Positions 6,199 to 9,666 of a stretch of 9,666 nucleotides of DNA are shown here, in pieces (the stretch's first letter is position 1; every line of letters starts with the position of its first letter). Source of the DNA: Tannerella sp. (lineage in GTDB: Bacteria; Bacteroidota; Bacteroidia; Bacteroidales; Tannerellaceae); contig JAITDQ010000021.1 in assembly GCA_031282485.1 (NCBI GenBank), forward strand, positions 1 to 9,666, written 5' to 3'. The notes below the pieces were generated by a model. It was not told the DNA's origin, made no database searches, and saw nothing but the letters and a program-made list of their open reading frames with translations. The position numbers and the translations under genes were made by a program.

Positions 6199-7092
6199 AT
6201 GAAATCGTTTTTTTATTTGCCGTGGTGGTTTTTTAAGGCTAAGTTTTTGGGGGTTAAACGTCCTTTGCAGACGGTTTTGTTTATATCGGACAAATGTAAT
6301 CTGGCCTGTAAGCATTGTTCGATTTATCGTGATGTGAATCCGAATATTAAGAGTTTTGAACAGATTAAGGAGGAATTGGAATATTCTTATAAGGAGGGTT
6401 CGCGCTTTGTTGATTTTGAAGGAGGGGAGCCTACATTGTGGCGCGACGGGGACAGGGACTTGAACAGCCTGATCCGTCTGGCTAAAGAAACCGGCTTTTA
6501 TTCCGCGACGATAACGACCAACGCTTTCATGCCGTTTGGCGGCAGTGAGGCCGATTCTATCTGGGTGAGTTTGGACGGATTGGGACAGTTTCATGACGAA
6601 ATACGCGGAAAGGGAGTTTTCGAACGCCTTGTCAAACATATCGGGGAGGCCGGTCATCCGCATATCAGCGTAAACATGGTTATCAACAGCCGGAATTATT
6701 CTTCCGTGGAAGATACAATCGAATTTGTTAAAAACAATCCCTGTATCCGCTCCATATCCCTGAATTTCCATACGCCGTTTCCCGGTACGGAACACCTGTT
6801 TCTCGACTGGAAGACGCGTTCCGAAATCATTGATCTTATCATAAAAAAGAAAAAAGCCGGGTATCCGATTATGAATTCCGTGTCGGGCTTGAAGCTGATG
6901 AAACATTTAAAATTCAAGAAACAGTGCTGGGTAAGTAATTTCATCCTTCCCGACGGTCAGCGTTTGCCGGAATGTCAGGGAAAAATTGCCGGCATGTGCG
7001 ATTCCTGCGGATTCTCCATGTCCGGCGAGATGCACAGTGTGTTCAGCCTCAAGCCGGATACGATTTTTGCGGGGATGAGACTGAGAATGTGA
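6199..7092 (+). CDS. Radical SAM enzyme with C-terminal cysteine cluster
   Basis: A 297-residue radical S-adenosylmethionine protein. The canonical cluster motif CNLACKHC gives C33, C37 and C40 (CxxxCxxC), preceded by the first barrel strand (QTVLFISDK). EGGEP (74-78) is the SAM-binding GGEP motif. ITTNAF (105-110) and WVSLDGLGQFHDEIRG (122-137) follow the usual strand pattern of the MoaA/PqqE/HpnH-like group. The C-terminus carries C243, C259, C267 and C270 (CX15C, then CX7CX2C) with LPDG between the first two. This looks like a reduced SPASM/twitch-type site for an auxiliary Fe-S cluster. The N-terminus is hydrophobic and aromatic (FFYLPWWFF), which could touch the membrane next to its prenyltransferase partner. 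It begins 6 nt after that gene. The fold is certain; the reaction is not known. Confidence 0.87.
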   Translation: MKSFFYLPWWFFKAKFLGVKRPLQTVLFISDKCNLACKHCSIYRDVNPNIKSFEQIKEELEYSYKEGSRFVDFEGGEPTLWRDGDRDLNSLIRLAKETGFYSATITTNAFMPFGGSEADSIWVSLDGLGQFHDEIRGKGVFERLVKHIGEAGHPHISVNMVINSRNYSSVEDTIEFVKNNPCIRSISLNFHTPFPGTEHLFLDWKTRSEIIDLIIKKKKAGYPIMNSVSGLKLMKHLKFKKQCWVSNFILPDGQRLPECQGKIAGMCDSCGFSMSGEMHSVFSLKPDTIFAGMRLRM

Positions 7093-7150
7093 CATCCGTC
7101 GGAGACAGCCGGGAGCTTATGAATCGTATTATAATATCATACCAACTCTT

Positions 7151-7966
7151 ATGTCAATTATTGAAACAATCCGTAAACGCCGTTCCGTCCGGACTTATAA
7201 CGGGGAAGCGCTGAGTGACGAACATGCCGGGCTTATCCTGGATTATATCGCCGGGTTGCAGGCGCCTTTCGGCGTGAAGGCGCGTATCCGGCTGATTCGC
7301 ACACATGCGGCGGGCGGTCTTAAACCTGTGAAATTAGGGACTTACGGCTGGATCGACGGGGCAAGGGATTACCTTGCGCTCATTTATGAAGAAGGGCCGC
7401 TGGCGGAAGAAGGTGCAGCCTTCATGTTTGAACAGGCGATTCTTTACTGTACCGGACTGGGGGTGGGGACGTGCTGGCTGGGCGGCTCGTTCAGCCGGAA
7501 GGATTTCGGACGGCAGGTGACGCCGGCACCGGGCGAGAAACTGAGAATCGTCTCGCCGGCAGGTTATGCGGACGACCGGAAAAGGTTTATCGAAACGTAT
7601 ATCGTAGGTGCGGAAAAGAATCACCGAACACGCAAACCGTTCGAAGCGAATTTTTTTCACAGGGATTTCTCGACGCCGCTGACCGAGACGGATGCGGGTA
7701 TTTATGCCCTGCCGCTGGAAATGGTTCGTATCGCGCCGTCGGCCAACAATACGCAGCCGTGGCGCGTGCTACTCGACGGCAGGACGCTGCATTTTTACCG
7801 GACGTTTTCGTACGGATTTTCATCCATCGACACGGGCATCGCCTTGTGTCATTTCGGGGAGACATGCCGCGAAACGGGTATCGCCGGACATTTCGAGATA
7901 TTGGACGGCGCGCCCCCAAACAAAAACGCCCGGTATACGATCTCGTGGACAGCCGGGGCGGATTAA
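7151..7966 (+). CDS. Nitroreductase-family FMN protein, two-domain TM1586-like
   Basis: A 271-residue flavoprotein likely to reduce a substrate with NAD(P)H through FMN. The N-terminus [10 protein letters not shown] (7-16) is the phosphate-binding start of nitroreductases. [11 protein letters not shown] (102-112) follows a helix, as in the family. The FMN-contacting [11 protein letters not shown] (195-205) comes much later than in ordinary nitroreductases, where it sits about 25-35 residues after the first motif. This order fits the TM1586-type family, in which two half-domains in one chain imitate the usual dimer. A further DTGIALCHF (227-235) is typical of the C-terminal half. The gene starts 58 nt after the radical SAM gene with no promoter-like box between, so it is probably the third gene of that transcript. 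Its stop overlaps the convergent rsgA stop by 4 nt. The physiological substrate is unknown. Confidence 0.85.
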   Translation: MSIIETIRKRRSVRTYNGEALSDEHAGLILDYIAGLQAPFGVKARIRLIRTHAAGGLKPVKLGTYGWIDGARDYLALIYEEGPLAEEGAAFMFEQAILYCTGLGVGTCWLGGSFSRKDFGRQVTPAPGEKLRIVSPAGYADDRKRFIETYIVGAEKNHRTRKPFEANFFHRDFSTPLTETDAGIYALPLEMVRIAPSANNTQPWRVLLDGRTLHFYRTFSYGFSSIDTGIALCHFGETCRETGIAGHFEILDGAPPNKNARYTISWTAGAD

Positions 7967-8892
7967 TAGGCTTCGCGATATTTGTTCCCGTCTTTATCTT
8001 CGAGGATGTTGAGGTAGCTTTTGTAGCGCGATTCGCTTATATAGTGTTCCTCCACGGCCTTCCGGACGGAGCAGCCGGGTTCGTTGCGATGGGTGCAGTT
8101 GTTAAAGCGGCAACGGGCTGAAAACTTGAATATCTCCGGGAAATAATGCGCTACTTCGGCGCCTTCCATTTCGATTGTCCCGAAGCCTTTGATGCCGGGC
8201 GTGTCAATAAGATATCCGCCGTTGGGAAGGGGTATCATTTCCGAAAAAGTAGTCGTGTGCACCCCTTTCTTATGATATTCGGAAATGCCGGCAGTCCGGA
8301 GGTTGGCCTCCGGAAGAAGGCGGTTGACGATCGTTGTTTTCCCGACGCCGGAATGTCCCGACAGCAAAGTGACCTTGCCGGAGAGTATCTGCCTCAATTC
8401 ATCAACGTTCGCGCCCGATACGGCGCACATTTTCAAACACGGGTATCCGATCGTCCCGTACAGGTTGACAAGTCCGTCCAAGTATTCCCGGTCATCATCG
8501 TCGCAGCGGTCAATTTTGTTAAAAACGAGTTGCACCGGAATCCGGTATGCTTCGGCGGTAGCGAGGAAGCGGTCGATGAAAACCGTCGTCGTTTCGGGAT
8601 AGTTTACGGTAATGACAAGTACGGCAAGATCGAGGTTGGCCGCGAGTATGTGCGACTGCTTGGACAAATTGGAAGCACGGCGTATCATGTAGTTACGCCG
8701 CGCTTCAATACCGGTGATGAACGCCGTGCCTTCGCTGTTTTCTTCAATCTCCACACGGTCGCCGATGACGACAGGATTTGTACTCCTGATACCTTTCAGG
8801 CGGAAAGAGCCTTTCACTTTACATTCTACGGTACGCCCGTCCGCATGTACGGTATACCAGCTGCCTGTGTTCCTTATGACAAGACCGAGCAT
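7963..8892 (-). CDS. rsgA: Ribosome small subunit-dependent GTPase A
   Basis: A late 30S ribosome assembly GTPase of 309 residues. The N-terminal part (about 1-70) is the OB-fold RNA-binding domain. The GTPase motifs are circularly permuted, which is diagnostic of the family: G4 NKID (125-128) and G5 around SG (159-160) come before G1 GHSGVGKTT (179-187), a Thr-rich switch (VHTTT, 211-215) and G3 DTPG (230-233). The C-terminal zinc site is [14 protein letters not shown], with C261, C266, H268 and C274. Length and motif order are those of a full, intact protein. The start ATG overlaps the frr stop as TAATG, so translation is probably coupled to frr. At the 3' end it overlaps the nitroreductase stop codon, leaving no room for a dedicated terminator between them. 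Confidence 0.97.
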   Translation of the reverse strand: MLGLVIRNTGSWYTVHADGRTVECKVKGSFRLKGIRSTNPVVIGDRVEIEENSEGTAFITGIEARRNYMIRRASNLSKQSHILAANLDLAVLVITVNYPETTTVFIDRFLATAEAYRIPVQLVFNKIDRCDDDDREYLDGLVNLYGTIGYPCLKMCAVSGANVDELRQILSGKVTLLSGHSGVGKTTIVNRLLPEANLRTAGISEYHKKGVHTTTFSEMIPLPNGGYLIDTPGIKGFGTIEMEGAEVAHYFPEIFKFSARCRFNNCTHRNEPGCSVRKAVEEHYISESRYKSYLNILEDKDGNKYREAY

Positions 8893-9455
8893 TAAACCGT
8901 CATGATTTCTTTTTCCTTGGCGGCATACAGTTCGTCAATTTTCCGGATAAACCGGTCGTGAATTTTCTGAACTTTTTCTTCCGCATCTTTTTCCACATCT
9001 TCGGGCACGCCGTCTTTCACCGATTTTTTCAACGTTTCGATAATCTCCCGGCGGGCATTGCGCACGCTTATCTTCGCATTCTCGGCCTCCTGTTTGGCCT
9101 GTTTGGCTAAGTGGCGACGACGCTCTTCCGTCAACGGAGGAATGCCCAGGCGGATCACTTCGCCATTGTTTTCGGGCGTTATACCCACGTCGGAATTAAG
9201 GATAGCCCGTTCGATTTCTTTAATAAGCGTCCTTTCCCACGGCGTGATCAGCAGGGTTTTCGCGTCGGGCGTATTGATGGATGCGACGCTTGCAAGCGGG
9301 GTCATCGTTCCGTAGTAAGGTACCCGCACGTTGTCCAGAATTTTAGGATTCGCTTTTCCGGCACGGATACGCGCCAACTCATCATCTAAGTAAGTAATAG
9401 CGGAAGACATCCTGGCTTCCGCTCCATTAATAATCTGATTTGTGTCTATTGCCAT
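8892..9455 (-). CDS. frr: Ribosome recycling factor
   Basis: After termination this factor splits the ribosome with EF-G so that subunits can be reused. The 187 residues match the usual length of about 185. Family landmarks are RIRAGKANP (29-37) in the first helix hinge, YYGTMTPL (47-54), the domain II segment up to [17 protein letters not shown] (98-114) and NARRE (133-137) in the long helices of domain I. The C-terminal half is charged and helical, consistent with the three-helix bundle. The gene has its own strong promoter (9479-9509) and shares a TAA/ATG overlap with rsgA, so the two translation-related genes form an operon. Confidence 0.98.
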   Translation of the reverse strand: MAIDTNQIINGAEARMSSAITYLDDELARIRAGKANPKILDNVRVPYYGTMTPLASVASINTPDAKTLLITPWERTLIKEIERAILNSDVGITPENNGEVIRLGIPPLTEERRRHLAKQAKQEAENAKISVRNARREIIETLKKSVKDGVPEDVEKDAEEKVQKIHDRFIRKIDELYAAKEKEIMTV

Positions 9456-9478
9456 ATCTGTTCGATTTTATTTTGACA

Positions 9479-9509
9479 CAAAGGTACGGCTTTTTCGTAA
9501 AAAAACAAA
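9479..9509 (-). promoter_or_regulatory. Consensus Bacteroidetes promoter for frr-rsgA
   Basis: On the minus strand TTTG (9509-9506) is followed, after exactly 19 nt, by TACCTTTG (9486-9479). Both elements and the spacing fit the primary sigma consensus TTTG-N19-TAnnTTTG of this phylum. It lies 23 nt upstream of the frr ATG, so the leader is short. This is the best promoter in the window and the main support for the phylum call. Confidence 0.85.
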
Positions 9510-9566
9510 TAAAATTGTCGTTTTGGGTTTTTCCCGGGCGAGATACGAATTATTAATTATTTGTAT

Positions 9567-9574
9567 TATCTTTG
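9567..9574 (+). promoter_or_regulatory. -7 box for the rightmost gene
   Basis: TATCTTTG followed by CAAT is an exact TAnnTTTG match, 18 nt upstream of the ATG at 9593. The -33 region is AT-rich with no clean TTTG at 19-21 nt. Together with the frr promoter it makes this 137-nt intergenic region divergent. Confidence 0.65.
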
Positions 9575-9592
9575 CAATCAAAATTAAATGAT

Positions 9593-9666
9593 ATGAACAG
9601 ACGTCGATTTTTTAATACCACGGGACCATGTAATCCGGAAGACCATTACATGCTGCCCCCCGAAGA
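9593..9666 (+). CDS. N-terminus of a probable AAA-ATPase-like protein (3' truncated)
   Basis: Only 24 codons are present, reading MNRRRFFNTTGPCNPEDHYM and continuing with LPPE to the window edge. The pattern FFNTxGPxxPExHYxxPP is the recognisable start of a large Bacteroidales family annotated as ATP-binding or AAA-like proteins. In these, a P-loop ATPase domain follows directly and a PD-(D/E)XK nuclease-like region lies at the C-terminus. None of the catalytic motifs lie inside this window, so the family assignment rests on the N-terminal signature alone. An earlier ATG at 9588 is followed directly by ATA TGA and cannot start the protein. A -7 box lies at 9567-9574. Members of this family occur in many copies per genome and have no settled function. 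Confidence 0.6.
   Translation, partial: MNRRRFFNTTGPCNPEDHYMLPPE

Noticed and set aside
6175..6906. 243-codon minus-strand frame opposite the radical SAM gene
   Set aside because: The plus strand has the CxxxCxxC and GGEP motifs in order; the antisense frame shows no domain and overlaps the prenyltransferase end.
7093..7150. Possible separate promoter for the nitroreductase gene
   Set aside because: No TAnnTTTG box is present in the 58-nt gap, so co-transcription with the radical SAM gene is the simpler reading.
8146..8895. 249-codon plus-strand frame opposite rsgA
   Set aside because: The opposite strand encodes a complete RsgA with all GTPase and zinc motifs; the long antisense frame is a codon-usage shadow.

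Overview
The window looks like chromosomal DNA of a member of the Bacteroidales (phylum Bacteroidota). Three things support this. Several gene starts are preceded by the Bacteroidetes-type promoter box TAnnTTTG, the best being TTTG-N19-TACCTTTG in front of frr. Shine-Dalgarno sequences are absent before the starts. The encoded proteins (DnaG, Frr, RsgA, and an N-terminus like the large Bacteroidales AAA-ATPase family) have the flavour of this group. The genus cannot be fixed from the sequence alone.

Left part (1-4822). The last 26 codons of an unrecognised plus-strand gene end at 82. A 355-nt gap follows. It carries a near-perfect 34-nt palindrome that looks like an interspersed repeat, and a very strong bidirectional terminator with 23-nt arms. 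Three minus-strand genes then form one likely transcription unit, in transcription order dnaG (replicative primase), a NatA-like ABC ATPase and a NatB-like ABC-2 permease, with gaps of 31 and 19 nt. The ATPase and permease together make a complete exporter of unknown substrate.

Middle part (4787-7966). A 380-nt divergent intergenic region holds a weak dnaG promoter, two promoter-like boxes facing right and a structured leader. Rightward lies a three-gene cluster: a UbiA/MenA-type membrane prenyltransferase, a radical SAM enzyme with an extra C-terminal cysteine set, and a two-domain TM1586-like FMN nitroreductase. The first two genes are 6 nt apart and the third follows after 58 nt. An integral membrane prenyl transferase, a radical SAM enzyme and a flavin reductase suggest a small pathway making or modifying a prenylated redox compound. 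This is the only part of the window that could be an undescribed system, and the proposed function is inference.

Right part (7963-9666). rsgA (ribosome small-subunit assembly GTPase) and frr (ribosome recycling factor) are transcribed leftward from a very good promoter and overlap as TAATG, a translational-coupling arrangement. The rsgA stop codon overlaps the stop of the convergent nitroreductase gene by 4 nt. Rightward from the same intergenic region starts a gene, cut by the window edge, whose first 24 residues resemble the N-terminus of Bacteroidales AAA-ATPase/nuclease-like proteins.

No tRNA, rRNA, CRISPR array, insertion sequence or prophage gene was seen. Most of the window is ordinary housekeeping sequence.
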